Shown one piece after another: positions 34,018-46,820 of a DNA stretch of 64,000 nucleotides (the first letter of the stretch is position 1; each line of letters opens with the position of its first letter). The notes under the pieces were generated by a model. That model saw only the letters and a program-made list of their open reading frames with translations. It did no database searches and was not told where the DNA came from. A program made the translations under genes and the position numbers. The DNA is from Saururus chinensis (lineage: Eukaryota > Streptophyta > Magnoliopsida > Piperales > Saururaceae). The stretch spans positions 30,811,014-30,875,013 of the forward strand of contig CP141144.1 of assembly GCA_035235625.1 (NCBI GenBank). Direction: 5' to 3'.

Positions 34018-37000
34018 TTTAAGATCTCTAACTTTAACCCGGTTTAATTTTTATTTAATTAAGTGTTATTATGTGGTTTGGCTTAAAGTTACCGGTTGGA
34101 CTTGCTTTTGGGGTTAAGGGTTGGTAATTATAAGTTTAACTAGGTTTAACTACATTTTCTTACAAATTTTAATATCAGGCTTGATTTATCCTATTTTTAG
34201 GGATTTTATGGTAATTTTTCTCAAATTAAGGGTGTTGACCCCACTATCGCCCCCACGTCCACGATTAGATGGCATGACCTTGTACTTTAATTATATTATT
34301 TTAATGAGAATTGAAATTTTTAAACTCATTTTTAGCCTTAAAATGACCTTAAATAGCCACTTAGGGCATGATAATTCATATTTACATCCTACAGTTTTTA
34401 TTTATAACCTAATAGCTTACTATATAAGGAAAACTGTAGCCCATTTTCCTATTAGGAAAGTGCTATGTTAGGAGGCAAGGTCTTGCCCCAATCCCCACTG
34501 CCCAAAGATGAAAATCTGATTTAGGTATGTTTTAGCCTTAATCTTCCCTAATCTTAAGGAATTTCTCTTAATCTCTCATATTCCTACTTTCCCCCAAATG
34601 TATTTGTGATTTATTTCATTAAAAATAATAATTTTAATTTTAATTTCAAACCCTAAAAGAGAGATTTTTCATTTTTAATCAAAGGAATTCATAAATCTAT
34701 TTGTTTTCAAGGATATTCAAGCTTAATATTTGATTTTGATTAAGTATTAATCAAAACACTAATTTTAGGTAGGGTTTTCTTGAGGAGTATAGTTGCACTT
34801 TCGACCCAAGAACTTCTTGAAGGTAAGGGGTTTTTATCTTAAGTGGTTTTTATGCTTTGTTGGGTTTCATGTTTAAATAGTTCAAGTGGGTTCTTACTTA
34901 CTTATGTGCTTTAACGGTGGGTTATTAAAAGTACAACATTGATGTTGATTTTCTTGTGATTAAGCTTAAGGATTGTTAGATCTACCATGTTTTGGGTTTA
35001 CATTTAGATTTCATGAAGTTTTGGAGTGATTTGGAATTTTCTTATATTTTTAGGTATTTTTGGTTTAATGTTCGTGAGGTTGAAGACAAACCAGAAATGA
35101 ACATAAAGTGAACTATTAAGGACGTTCAAATGGCCTAATATGCCTATCGTTTAAATGGCCTGTCTAGCCAATCGAATGGCCAAATGACAATTTTTGTCAT
35201 TCTTAAATATTTTGGTCATTTCTTAATCTCTCTCCATATATCTAATTTCTTATGAGTATAATGAATTATTATTAGTAAATGTAGCTAGGATTGCATAAAG
35301 ATCATCTTGAAAATTATGATTTAGTTCAAACATGATTTAGACTATATTTGGTTAATTTTAGCATAATATTTTACTTTTCTTAATTTTATGTTTGATAATC
35401 ACTTCATAATTTCTTGCTGATTTTAGTAGATTTAATCATGAGGATGTGCATATATGCTTGCAAATGTTATATTACTTTTTGGTAAATCATAATTCCACAT
35501 TCTAGCTTAAGTATGGTGATATATTATCCTTGCCTAACTCTAGCATGGTGTTATACTTGTCTTGCACTCATATTGTTGATGTTTTCACCATATTTAGTCC
35601 ATGATTTAAGTAGGGAAGGATTATGATAAAATCATGGATGCATGTATACGACATTGATTATGATTTGTTCATGTTTCACATGTCTTTGTTTAGACTTGAA
35701 CACTACCATTTATGTACACACTTGTGTAGACATTTGTGATGATTATTTGACAGCAATGGACCACAATTGATACACATGTGGACTGATTTAAGCATGTCTC
35801 ATGTATTTGGGTTCATGTAGCATTGCTCACATATGTACCATGTGTACATGCATCATAACAACGATTTATGAATGAGATTAATCATGATTAGTTGTGTTCA
35901 ATCAACTAGATGCAAATGGATGACATTGGTTTCAGATTAATTGATCGAAGGCTTACTGAATCAATTTTGGTTTGAAATGACATGATTTCGTTTTGAATAT
36001 GGTCTTGATCAGTAGTAGTATTGGAGACTTGGTACCTTCCTGAGTTGAGAAGAGAAAAATGCTATATGTGTGTTATTTAATGAGATATTTGGACCCTGAG
36101 AATCTAGGTAGTATGTTCAAGTGCACCGGCTTACCACATATAGTTCTCGGGATCATCTTGATGAGAAGTAGTGCTTGAGACTATCTCGATGAGCAGTCAT
36201 GCTTGGGATTGTCTTAATGAGCAGTTGTGCTCGGGGCTTTAGCCTTGATGAGCAGTTGTGCTTTGGGTTTTTGACCTTGATGAGCAGATTTATTTATCTA
36301 TATTTGTGAGACATTAACTATTTGTTGTTGTTGCATGTGTATGTAATATTATGCTTAATTACACAATTGTTGTGTAGGGATAAGTGGGCTTATGTTACAA
36401 ATGTGGGTCTGACATAAGTTTTATGTTGTGGAGGATCGTGTGTTGGAGACACTTGATTTGTAGGGTGAATGTTTTCATTGACAAATAGATATGCATGATA
36501 TATCTATGTGAGAAGACATTCATGCAGGATGTGATTATGTTTAACCATGAGGTGAATGGATGTTATGAGTTATATTGAATAGATAAGGCGCAGGAGGTGT
36601 GAAAATGTGATAATGAAATAATATGGATTACAGGATGATATGCTGGTGACTTGAATATGTGATGATATGATATGTCATATAACATGATATGCAGGTGATA
36701 TGAATATGTGATGATGTGATATGTCATAAGCATGAATTGTGGTGACATGATAATGTGTTCATAAGATATGCTGGAGATAATATGACATGCATGTGGCATG
36801 AGTAGATGCTTATAGACATGAATGCACAAGTTTATGGGGATATCCCATGATGAATGGGTATGATCGTTGATTATGTGATTTTCCTATGATGACATCTTGG
36901 ATTTATTTTCTGCATTTAAAAACCAATGTTGAGCTTGGTGGCTCACCCCTTTTTCTTGTATTTTGTTTTGGGGCTGCATGTCATCCATGTAGGTTTTCCT

Positions 37001-37428
37001 TATGGACTTTTTATGGAGCACGTAGTTGGTGACGTTGCTTAGTAGGGGTTACTTGGAGATCTTGAGGTTTATGAATTTTTTTATAGAATGTTGTATTAAG
37101 ACTTTTATATACTTGATCATACTTCATACTCTATTAGCCAATGTCGGCTTAGACTTTTATTAGCCATTTTTAGCTTAGACTCTTATACTTGAGCCATGTG
37201 TTGCCTGTTTTGGACTAACTATGTGGGTTTGTGTGTGGACTAATATTTAATTAGTAGTCCTTTATTAATTAGTTTTCTCTTGTACAAAGGGTACCTGTGT
37301 AACTCTGTAGTGTCTCACTCGAGTACGGGTTATGTCTTCCGCAATCAAATAATACTTCTTCACACCACATGCCTTTTCCCCCTTGAATAGGGCTTGGCTC
37401 GGGGGATAGCGGGTGCCGGGGCATGACA
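34018..37428 (+). mobile_element. solo LTR I (large, about 3.4 kb)
   Basis: Flanked by AAATC (34013-34017 and 37429-37433), lying exactly within an otherwise collinear Copia LTR. It contains no gag or pol, begins TTTAAGATCTC and ends GGGGCATGACA. The GCTTGGTGGCTCACCCC block near 36930 and the GGGGCATGACA end resemble plant Gypsy LTRs read on the plus strand. TATATAAGG at 34421-34429 is a likely TATA box. The size and absence of internal parts fit a solo LTR left by recombination between the two LTRs of a Gypsy-type element. No matching full element is in the window. Confidence 0.75.
36145..36290. repeat. short tandem repeats inside solo LTR I
   Basis: Four to five units of about 28-33 bp centred on CTTGATGAGCAGTTGTGCTT. 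A looser repeat of GATATGAATATGTGATGAT-type words follows at 36630-36790. Confidence 0.75.
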
Positions 37429-37637
37429 AAATCAGCCCAAAAGATTTAGTTTATATTCCTCCTTTGACTCAATTTGATTATCTATACTGTCCTCATACTG
37501 GGTTATTGCTTATAATTGCTTGATTTTTATTTGCATGCGTGGAGATTTCGAAAAACAGATGAAATTTTCTCAATCGAGCCACCTCTTGGGCTCATGTCCT
37601 CCTACTCTTCCACTTGTCACCATTCTACAATGGTATC

Positions 37638-40600
37638 TTTAATAACCCAGAATTTCCATGGTTCTTTATATACTTTTTTGGACAAATTAAATTTTTTTAT
37701 CTTAATTATCATTTTCATTGATATTTGTGTGCTTGGTGTCGTGTTTAGCCTTTTTCCTAAGTGGAAAGGGTTTTGCGCATTTTCGCATTAGGGTTTTAGC
37801 ACCTAATTTAAGACTCGACACTTGAGAGAGGTCTCTCATGAAAAATGGCGGTTTAAGGGCTTGGTGTGGGCTTATGGGGGACTCTCAAACAAGGAAAGGA
37901 AGTAGAGGAATGATGCGAGAAGAGGGCATTTGTGAAAGAAAAAATATGGGTTAAGATAGAACGCAGAACGTGTTCTATGTTTTGGTTATGCCTGGTGGAA
38001 CAAATGAAGAAGCCCCCCCCCCCCCCCCCCCCCTTGGGAGGGCAGCCTGGCAGCTCGCCATAGCAGCACCACCCTAGGCCACAGTTGTGCAACCCTCTCC
38101 TCTGATTTCTTTCCGACCGGCTACCTCTCCCCAATTTGGGCCTGTCACAGCTCTGTCAGCCCACCCATGGCCCCGATCCACCTCCCCACAACCCCATTTC
38201 ACTGCATCTTTCCAGTTTCACCTCAACTTGCTCCATTTAAAAACAACTGGAGATAGCACAAAAACATGTTGTCCAATGGGCACTTTGACTTGTTGGTGAC
38301 CGGTGCAACCACCACCACTCCTATCTTCCTCCTCCTCCTCAACACCCTACCCTTATCCATGCCCTTTGACCCCTTGTCGGGAGTTGGTCAAGGGAACCGT
38401 GACCGTGACCCCTATACGTGGGGGTTCCAGAAGTCAGTAGAAGCCTTTCGACAGCTGGCTAATGAGCCTGAGGGATGTCTTAATCTGACCCCTCTAGAAC
38501 ATCCCTTTTTTGGCACACTACCATCTTTGGCCACCCATTGTGTGAGCCAAGGATGGGATCATTAGGCGCCGCTTTGAGACTAATTGTATCTACCTAAACC
38601 CTCATAAAGCCTCAATGACAATTTTTCCACCCCAAGGCAGCCCTTATATGCCAATGCGACACTATAAGATAGTAAGAATCACCATCAATGCCACCATCAT
38701 GGTATGCCTTGGTATCAAACTCTCTTGGCCGACAAGGTAGGAGACTTTGATCCCCATAATTCCACTTTAGGATGCTTATATGGTGGAATACATGCTAGAA
38801 CTAAGGTGCTTGAATGCATAATGCCATTTGATATTATTGATGTTGCGGGTTTCTGATATGAGATCGCATGAATGAGCATCAATTAGTGCATTTAATGGTT
38901 AGATGAATTATAGACTATTTGTATGCTAATGAAGATAATGCTAAGTGTGTCGTTTAATAAGATTATTTGAATGCTTATGCTTTGATTTATCCTCATTTTA
39001 GTTAGATGGATCAGTTGAAGATCTAAGCAATAAATTTCTATAATGCTAGATGGAGGGGTTGTCGATATGATTGTGTGAAGAATTATGTGTATGCTATATG
39101 CAGAAAGTAAGGTGTGCTAGAAGGTTTATGCATAGAATGTAGTATAAATCTATGAGTGGATATGTGTATGATGACAATGAGCAAGTGTATGACAGGTTAT
39201 AATCAGTTGTGACCCACTCGAACATTGGAGCAACAAGTAAGAGGCTTCACATTTAAGTGAATAGATGGGCTTATGTTTGGAGCTGAGTTGAAGACTACAA
39301 ACTAGTAAGATTGTATATCATAATTGTATTTGTATAATATACAAATTGTAAATTTTAACATAATTGAAATAAGTAAGTTAATAGTAAGAATTGAGTCCAT
39401 AACTAGTTCGGCGGATTGAGTTCCACATTTTGTTGACAATTAAATGATAGTTAACTATTCATTTGTGAGATCGATGTTGTACTCACCCTTTGGGGTGTTG
39501 TTTTGGAGCTATGTTAAATCTCATAGATTTGTCACTCTGTTGAGAGCATCATATATTTTCATTCAAGTGTGGCACTATATGTTTTCCGGTCAAGAGTGGC
39601 AATGTATGTTTTTCACCCAAGAGTGGCATTGTAAGACTTCTACCCTTAGTTGGAACTGTGTGGCCCTTATTTTCTAGTGTATGGCCCCAGAGAATAGGCA
39701 TTTGACCGCTTGTAAGCACTATCATGAATCAACTCTTACTTTTTTGATCCTGTGCCACATGAGCAGTGGTGCACCTTGCCTTCAAAATTATTCTAGTGCA
39801 TAGGTTCCTAATTAAAGGTTAAGGTAACGCCCTAGTGGCATTCCTTCCTTATGACATTACAGTTGATTAATGCATAATTGGATCTAGTTGTCTATTGTAA
39901 GTGTAAGGCAATAAGTGTACGATTGTAAGGGTAATTGGTATGTGTGTGATAGTAAGAATATGATGGTACGGGGTTTTTGTGTGATGGAGTAAGGTAATAA
40001 GAAAGTTCATAAGTCTATGTTAGGGGAAGTGTAGGACTTGTCTTGAGGCTATGTTGATTCTCTTCGTTTTAACGTATGCTACTATCCTGTGAAGCAGCTT
40101 TCGTGTAGACTTTTAGGGTTAACTGATTATAATTCTCCTATTGGGTATAAAAATACTCATTTTCTTTCCCCTAATCTCCATATGCTTCAAGGACTTCTGC
40201 GGGTCCGAGTTCAAGAGCTGTATAGTCGGGATTTTGTGTTTGAGGATGCACTTATTGACTATTGGTCGATTTTTGACCCTATGATTCTTTTTTTAATTTT
40301 ATGCCACAATATATTGTATCATTTTTATGAATACATATATTAAATGAGATAAGAGCTTTTACATTTATTATTTTGGGCTTGTACATAGACTGTTTATTTA
40401 TGTTTTGACAGTTATGGAACTTGTACTCAGCGATGCAAGGAGAAAAATTATGTTAAACCCATGGCCATGACACTTATGTTTTATGCGTTTGTTTATTCAT
40501 GCCTAGAATAGTTAAAAGATGGGTTTTTACTTATTTACTGGTGACATGCAATTGTGTGGATTTGATGTGAATGTGTTTGTGTAGATTTGATGTGGATGTG

Positions 40601-40727
40601 TGAGAATTATAAAAATATTTTCACATGCTTCGAGTTTTAGTTACTTTCCACCAATTTATAGTCATTATATTGCAAAAGTTTTCATTGAAATTTGATGAAG
40701 AATAATTTGAAAATACTGGGCATGACA
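37638..40727 (+). mobile_element. solo LTR J (large, about 3.1 kb)
   Basis: Flanked by GTATC (37633-37637 and 40728-40732). It begins TTTAATAACCCAG and ends ACTGGGCATGACA, with no gag or pol inside. The ACTCACCCTTTGG block near 39480 and the GGGCATGACA end again suggest a Gypsy LTR on the plus strand. A run of 21 C residues lies at 38013-38033. J shares its terminal bases with solo LTR I, but I see little other similarity, so they are at most distant relatives. Short frames inside are not credible genes. Confidence 0.75.
38013..38033. repeat. poly-C tract
   Basis: Twenty-one consecutive C residues inside solo LTR J. The length may be uncertain in the assembly. Confidence 0.9.
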
Positions 40728-41509
40728 GTATCGGAGCCCAAAATTTGAGGTTTTGTTGCTCAAATTAACATTCCTGTGCTTAAAATTTGATTGGTCATTT
40801 GAAATGTAATTGAAATTGGGTCTTATTAGTGCTAATTGTCCTTTGTATGTTTTCAAAATTTTTTAATTTTTTTTATCTAATTAGGCTTGTGCACACCCTA
40901 GGAGCAATTTGGTAAATTTTCCCCTTTTATTTTGTTCAAATTGATAATTTATATCTCACTTTTCATGCAAAGAAATTATCTGATCTAGATTGATTGGTTG
41001 ATTGCAGGATCATTGCATGAATAATTGATTAGATTAGAATTTGGTTAGAATTGACCAAACTAGCGCTAGCAGCATTTTGGTTAATTTATAGGGTTAAATT
41101 AGTGAGTGACCAACTTTTTTTCAGAATATACATGTTTGAATGCTAATTAAATGATTTATTGGAGCATGTGTGTGATGTGTGCATGAGGGTAAAATGGCCA
41201 AACTAGCGCAAGGGTTATTTATGTAATTTTGCTACATATTTTGTGTGGATAAAAAAGATGAAATTCAGAAACTTTAAAATGTTAAGGGTATTTCACATAA
41301 TTTTAAATGCTTGTTCATTAAGTGGTGGTTGTGTGCAATTATTGTGATGTTCAATTTATGTTTCTGTTTTCACCAAAAAGCATACTTAAATCTTGTTGAG
41401 ATTTTATTAAGGGAGTCTTTTCCTAATAATTTATTAAGTACCATTTGGCCTTATTACTCGTAATTACTCTCTTTTCAAACTGTCTTGTTTTGTAGTTTGA
41501 TTTCTTGTC

Positions 41510-42480
41510 ATGGCAAGCAAAGTGGTAACATCTGACTTGGGGAAAACTAAAAAGTTGAATATAGATAACTATCTAGTGTCAAAGAAGATGATACATCATA
41601 TCCTGACACTCTAACCGAGCCCATGTGCTGGAGTAGGTTATTGAGCCTCTCCCTAAAAACTGCATAGTGCCTCAAAAGAAAGCTCATGAAAAATTAAAGG
41701 TGAGGAAAATCCTTGACAGAAAAATTGTTTATCTGCTTCTAAATACTCTGCCTTACAGAAATGTGATGGAGAACACAATGGTGCTCAAGGAAGGGCTGGA
41801 GAAGACAGGGCGGTTCAACATTGTGTTCAAGGACGAAGGGGTGCCCTTGGTGGCCACTATTAGAACATTGATAGAGCCTAATGTGGAAAGCCTTTTTGAA
41901 AAGCAAGTGACAGCCAAAGATATGCTTGAGGCGGTCTATGTAAAGTATGGGGGGCAACTGGAGGCTCATAAGAGGATGCTCCACAGTAAATATCAGCACT
42001 CTAGGATGAAAGATGAAGATAATGTGAATGAGCACTTGAGTGCTATGTTCACCATAGCTAATGCCATGGATGACCCCATCTCTGAGGGAGTTTAATTGTC
42101 CATAGTGTTGAACACCTTTCCGAATTCCTGGGAGAGTACGGTGCTTTACCTCAATATGAGTGACCAAAAGTAGATAATAGAGGATTTGACTAAGAAGCTT
42201 AGACTTGAGTAAGAAAGGAGAAACCATGTGAATGCCACTAGGTTTGCTACCGACAACCTAGTGCAAAATTCTAGAGGGAAGAAGGGTGGATCTGGGTCTA
42301 AGCCGTTTAAAAAGAAAGCTTTAAGGAAAAACGGGAAGAAGCCAACTGCAGACATGGGAAATGGTAAGAGGAATAATAAACCCCAAGGTGTCTACTTCAA
42401 ATGTCTTGATGGGCTACTCCAAGGCTAACTATCCCTAGAAGAATGACAAGACCAATAACAACAACAAACGCAAAAACAAA
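41510..42480 (+). pseudogene. gag: gag region of Copia G
   Basis: Starts with the ATG of MASKVVTSDLGKTKKLN at 41510 and matches the gag of element A in layout: an N-terminal K-x-LN-x-DNY block, a helical centre ([20 protein letters not shown] near 41950-42010 corresponds to YGEHTEAHIRMLQTHYQNSR of A), and a Lys/Gly-rich basic segment near 42260-42400. The same opening recurs in copy H at 49138. Heavily degraded. Confidence 0.8.
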
Positions 42481-42519
42481 GAAATCATTTGTCTTATATA
42501 TGAGGTGATGATGGCTAAT

Positions 42520-45470
42520 TTCAAGGAGAATAATTGGTGGATGGATTATCTAGCAACAATCCATGTGTTACACTTCCGAGGGTCTAGGGGTGAGATGATC
42601 AATCTCCTCCTTGCTATGTTAAGGCCATGACGACATATGTAAATCTCCTTAAGGAGGGGTCGTCTCTAGTTCTAACGGATGTTCTCTTTGCTCCCTCCAT
42701 CAGGAGTAATATGATCTCCAATCCTATTCTTACCACGTAGGGATTTGAGGTCAGATTTAAAGGGAGCAAAGCAATAGTGGGCAAGCATGGATCAATTCTT
42801 TTCTCTGCTACTTTAGTTGATGGAATTATTCTACTTGGATTCTTAAGAGAAATTTGTTTCTAATGAATTAGTGTTTTCTGATTATATTGCCTTTGTTGTA
42901 TGTGATGCGTTCTTTTGGCACATGTGAAGGTAGATAAGCTACATAGAATATCAAATGCGGGATTATTGCACATAATATCAAAAGAGCTACGTAATCCGTT
43001 AAAAATGGAGTAGGAGAAAATGAACTTGTAGGGATAGTTTATTTAAACATCCATGTGCCTTTCAATAGTCAGACCCATAGAGGCATGACCTATTTCATTA
43101 CTTTTATTGATCTTAATTTCTTATACCAGTACATGTATCTTATAAGTAAAAAATCAAATATTCTAGCTAAATTCAAAGAATTTAAAACTAAGGAATTTAA
43201 AACTAAGGGTGAGACCTAGTTAGGGAGGAAGGTCAAAGTCTTTTGGACTGATATGAGTGGTGAGTACACCTTCAACCTATTTCTGGAGTATTGTCCTGAT
43301 AAGAGAATAGTGCATCAATACACTTTCCCCAATACTCCACATCAAAATAGAGTCCCAGAAATGCACAATAGGACATTTATGGACATGATTAAGTTTATGT
43401 TAAAACATTATGAATTAGGATCCAATTTTTGGGGTGAGGCTCTAGTCACCGCTGTGTACATTATAAATCATGTATCCACAAAGGTCATCCAGTGAACACC
43501 TTATGAGCTATGGATGGGCCGACGCCTATGCTTGGGACATACTAGAGTGTGGGGGTCCAGGGCACATGTGAAAGTGCCTGACTAGAAAAGGACTAAGCTG
43601 GATCTAAATGCCATGAAATATAACTTTATTAGTTACTATGATTACTCTAAGTGGTACATATTTGTGGTTTACCACAAAGATGTGACAGTGGGAGTTATTG
43701 AGTCTAGAGACACTTATGCCTTAGAAAATAAACTAAATAAAAAAAACTAATAAAAGAGTTCATTTATTCCAAAATAGATAAAAGAGTATGATCCTAATAC
43801 TTTGAATAAAGAAGTAATTGGATTAGGGGAAAATGAAAACAACAAAGAACCCAAGGCAATGAGGAAAAGAAGACCTTCAACTCAATTGAGGGACTTATTT
43901 ACAATGTTAGGGAAAGACTACCTCACATTGGATGAACTCGTTCTATATGATTCTAATACCCTTGAGTCAAGCTTTATCTTCCAAATGTTCAAGAATGGAA
44001 GAATGTTGTTCAAGAGGAAACATATTCAATCATAAACAACAAAATTTGGGAGAGTGTGGATCCATTTGAAGCATGAAAGGCTATAAGGTATAAACAAATC
44101 TTCAAAAAGAAGCTTAATTAATATGGGTAAATAGATAAGTAAAAAGCGAGATTAGAATCTAAAGGGTTAACCCAAGTGGATGGGATAGACTTCAAAGAGA
44201 CACACTCACCTGTGTCAAGATTTGAATCAATTAGATGTTTATTAGCAATTGTTGCTTAAATTGATTAAGAGCCGCACTAAATTGATGTAAAAGTTGACTT
44301 CCTAAATGGAGATTTAGAGGAGGAGATATATATAGAACAACTTGAGGGTTTGTAGTTCCTGGAGATGAACACAAGGCATGCAAGCTAGTAAAATTATTAT
44401 ATGACCTCTAACAATCTCCAAGGCAATGATACTTCACTTTTCACAAGGTCACTAATTAATATAAGTTTACGGTTAATGAACATGGTCATTTGGTGCATAC
44501 CTTCTAAGATGGGAAAAAAATATGATATTGTCACTTTATGGACAAACATGCTCTTGATGGGGAATGACTTAAGTGTGATTGTTAGTTTAAAGGATTGACT
44601 AAAAATCTAATTTGAGATTAAAAGACATGGGTGAGGCTTGCCACATCCTTGGGATAAAAAATGGCCAAAAAATTATTAAATCCCCTATATACAATGGTAT
44701 GGTGTTGTCTAAGGGTATAGTTCCTCAAACTAAAGAAGATAGACTCTTGATAGAGTTAGTGTCCTATACACAAGCCATTAGCAGCTTGATGTGTGTCATG
44801 ACTTGTACAAGACCTACTTTGAGTTTTGTGGTAAGCTTGCTAAGCCTCTATAGAGTAGACCCTCAAATTCAACACCGGAAAGCAGTGAAACAAATATTCT
44901 AGTACCTACTAGGGTCTAATAAATTAAAATTCACATATTTGGCAAAAAGTCTCTATCATTAGTTGGATCTAATGATTCAGACTATTCAGCAAATCCAGCT
45001 TACAAGAAATCTATTGTCATATTTGTTTTCATGTTTGAATGTGAGGTTGTATTGTGGGCATGCAAGAAACAAAAGAGTATTACTAAGTTTACTATGGAAG
45101 CTAAGTTCAATGAATGTAATAGAGCAACTTCAAAGGATGTTTGGATAAAGGAATTTCTTGCTATGTTGGGACAAAAACACTAGACTGATGCTCATGTTTA
45201 GATTATTGCTATAATATTACTACAATGTCGACACTTAAAAATGGGGAGATCAGTGCCAGAGGTAAGCACATTGAAGTGCATTACTATTATATCTTTTATG
45301 TGCAATAGAGAAGAAAAATGATCGAGTCATATTCCTACAACTCAGATGTTGGTAAATCTATTCTCTAAGGACTTAATGATAGATATATTTACTTGACATG
45401 CTTATAGTATCAATCTTCGACAGGACTAGCACAAAATGATGTTGGATTATATGCATCCTTCACCCATATT
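42520..45470 (+). pseudogene. pol: pol region of Copia G (protease to RNase H)
   Basis: Recognisable in order: a protease remnant near 42530-42560; integrase core pieces near 43070-43500 (HQYTFPNTPHQNRVPEMHNR and LGSNFWGEALVTAVYIINHV); RT pieces near 44090-44600 (a GDLEEEIYIEQL-type block at about 44310); and RNase H pieces near 44760-45420 (YTQAISSLMCVMTCTRPTLS at about 44762). All have close counterparts in element A. The region is extensively degraded. Confidence 0.8.
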
Positions 45471-45512
45471 GGGGGATGTTAGACCATATGAGCCTTCACC
45501 CATAGTGGGAGA
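45438..45512 (+). repeat. tandem polypurine-tract units before the 3' LTR of G
   Basis: Two units of about 37 bp, each starting TGTT(A/G)GA and ending in a purine run (GGGGGA or GGGAGA), lie directly upstream of the 3' LTR. The LTR itself starts with the same TGT-x-GGACC wording. Copy H has the same arrangement at 52845-52918. Confidence 0.8.
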
Positions 45513-46478
45513 TGTAGGACCTTGGTATGGGCTCGGGCCCATATGGTCCCTCTATGTTTCTAGTTAGGTAAGCCAATATGGGCCACAGGGTCCAAGGACA
45601 ATAGAATGCATTCTCATGGGACCTAACAAGAACCATATTGGAATACATTCTCATGGGACCTATATCTAACATATATGCACACTGGGCATGTGACTAGGGT
45701 GTGCATATTCAGCTTGTGGGCCCAACCTTAGGATATGTGTCTTTGGTTGGACATGTGGTTAGCGAGGGTTTACCCTTTCACGAACATGGTTGAATGTAAG
45801 GGCTCAGGCTTTTGTGGGCTTGGTTTGATCGAGCCTGCATCCATTGCATTAGACTGTCTAGATAATCCATGTAGAGGATAGATGTAGGCCCATGTGACTT
45901 ATGGCCGTTTAGAGAGAGAGAGTATATTAGGGATATGAATAGTGAAAAGCCTTAATTTGTTTCCTCCCCACTCCCCCTCTCTCCCAACACACCCCCACCC
46001 TCTCTCTTTCTCTCTTGGCATGATTTAACAAGGAAGAGGAAGAAAAGGGTTTACCGTCCCCACCCTCTTCCTCCCTATCACCTTCCTTGGGAAGCATTCC
46101 ACAAACTTGATTAAAAAGTGGAATCAAAAGAGGGCTTATGGACCACACTAAGGGCTCTACAAATGATTGCAAAGAAATTTGAGGGATCTACACATAATTG
46201 ACAATATATTTCCCTTCTCTTTTTATTTAATTAATATTCAATTGTGCACAAGTGTCAGGTTTAAGGGTGTCCTATGGTAAATCAGCCCCAAAGGTCAGTT
46301 TACTTTCTTCTTTTGTCTCAGTTTGATTATTCTATATTATTGCAATACTTGTTTATTGCTTATGAATGCTTGATTTTTATTTGCATGCATGAAAATGTCT
46401 GAAAAAATGAGATTTTCTCAATTACATCACCCCTTGGGCTTGTACCCTCCCACTCTTCTGGTGTGTCACCACTCTGCA
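45513..46478 (+). repeat. 3' LTR of Copia G
   Basis: 966 bp, TGTAGGACCTTGG to CACTCTGCA, collinear with the 5' LTR and with the 3' LTR of copy H. Confidence 0.85.
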
Positions 46479-46820
46479 ACCCAAACTAAAAAATATTTTC
46501 CTACACCAAAGAGTCAACCTAACTTATGTATGTTCAGCAACAGTTTGGGCCACTTTGTGGTGGTTTCCCTTCATTAATATTTCAAAAAAAATAATTTTTA
46601 TTTATTTTGAAAAATAATATAGCACACTTAATTTGCAAGTTTGGTCAATCAACTTCCATCTCATGGCAAGGACTCCATTCTCAGACATGAAGTGGTTTCT
46701 CTGGACATTTGGAGCAAAACTCAGGTAAAACTAAGTTAGGACAGCATTGTACATATCTTCTGTGTTCAACAGAGTAATATTGAATCACTCAAAAATAACT
46801 TCAGTAGAGTTTAAGTGAAA
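46479..46820. repeat. 3' flank of G, shared with copy H and the empty site
   Basis: Matches 59343-59690 almost throughout (CTACACCAAAGAGTCAACCTAA, quoted in part: CCAAAGAGTCAACCTAA; later CAAAACTCAGGTAAAACTA) and, in its first half, 48770-48890. No gene. It marks the G and H 3' ends as products of a duplication including flanking DNA. Confidence 0.75.

Larger units (their letters stand above)
33241..37629 (+). repeat. 5' LTR of Copia G, interrupted by solo LTR I
   Basis: LTR parts at 33241-34017 and 37434-37629. It aligns with 45513-46478 and with 58394-59342, including the motifs GACTAGGGTGTGCAT, CTCTAGATAATCC and the AACAAGGAAGAGGAAGAAAA stretch, and ends TTCTACA. TATATATGG near 33638 is a possible TATA box. 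Confidence 0.85.
37631..40739 (+). other. primer-binding site of Copia G, split by J
   Basis: TGGTATC (37631-37637) lies one base after the 5' LTR and GGAGCCC (40733-40739) follows element J. These are the two halves of the same initiator-Met type site seen intact in element A, with GTATC duplicated at the insertion. Confidence 0.85.
33241..46478 (+). mobile_element. Ty1/Copia element G, old fossil with two nested solo LTRs
   Basis: The 5' LTR starts TGTTAGACC at 33241 and the 3' LTR ends CTCTGCA at 46478. The possible target duplication is diverged (GCCTA before, ACCCA after; GCCCA after the paralogous copy H). After subtracting nested elements I (34018-37428) and J (37638-40727) with one target copy each, the 5' LTR is about 973 bp against 966 bp for the 3' LTR. 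The PBS TGGTATC/GGAGCCC is split by J. Gag, protease, integrase, RT and RNase H remnants follow in Copia order from 41510. It has very many breaks and its LTRs have diverged strongly, so it is the oldest LTR element with clear ends in the window. It is the same broad group as element A. Confidence 0.85.

Noticed and set aside
34121-34471. Plus-strand frame of 116 codons in solo LTR I
   Set aside because: Hydrophobic AT-driven composition in LTR sequence, without a domain.
37853-38134. Minus-strand frame with a Gly run
   Set aside because: The Gly run is the complement of the 21-base poly-C tract inside solo LTR J.
40728-40740. GTATCGGAGCCC as the PBS of a second element starting at J
   Set aside because: GTATC is the target duplication; only GGAGCCC is PBS sequence, and its other half lies at 37631-37637, so J is an insertion in G's site rather than a 5' LTR with its own PBS.
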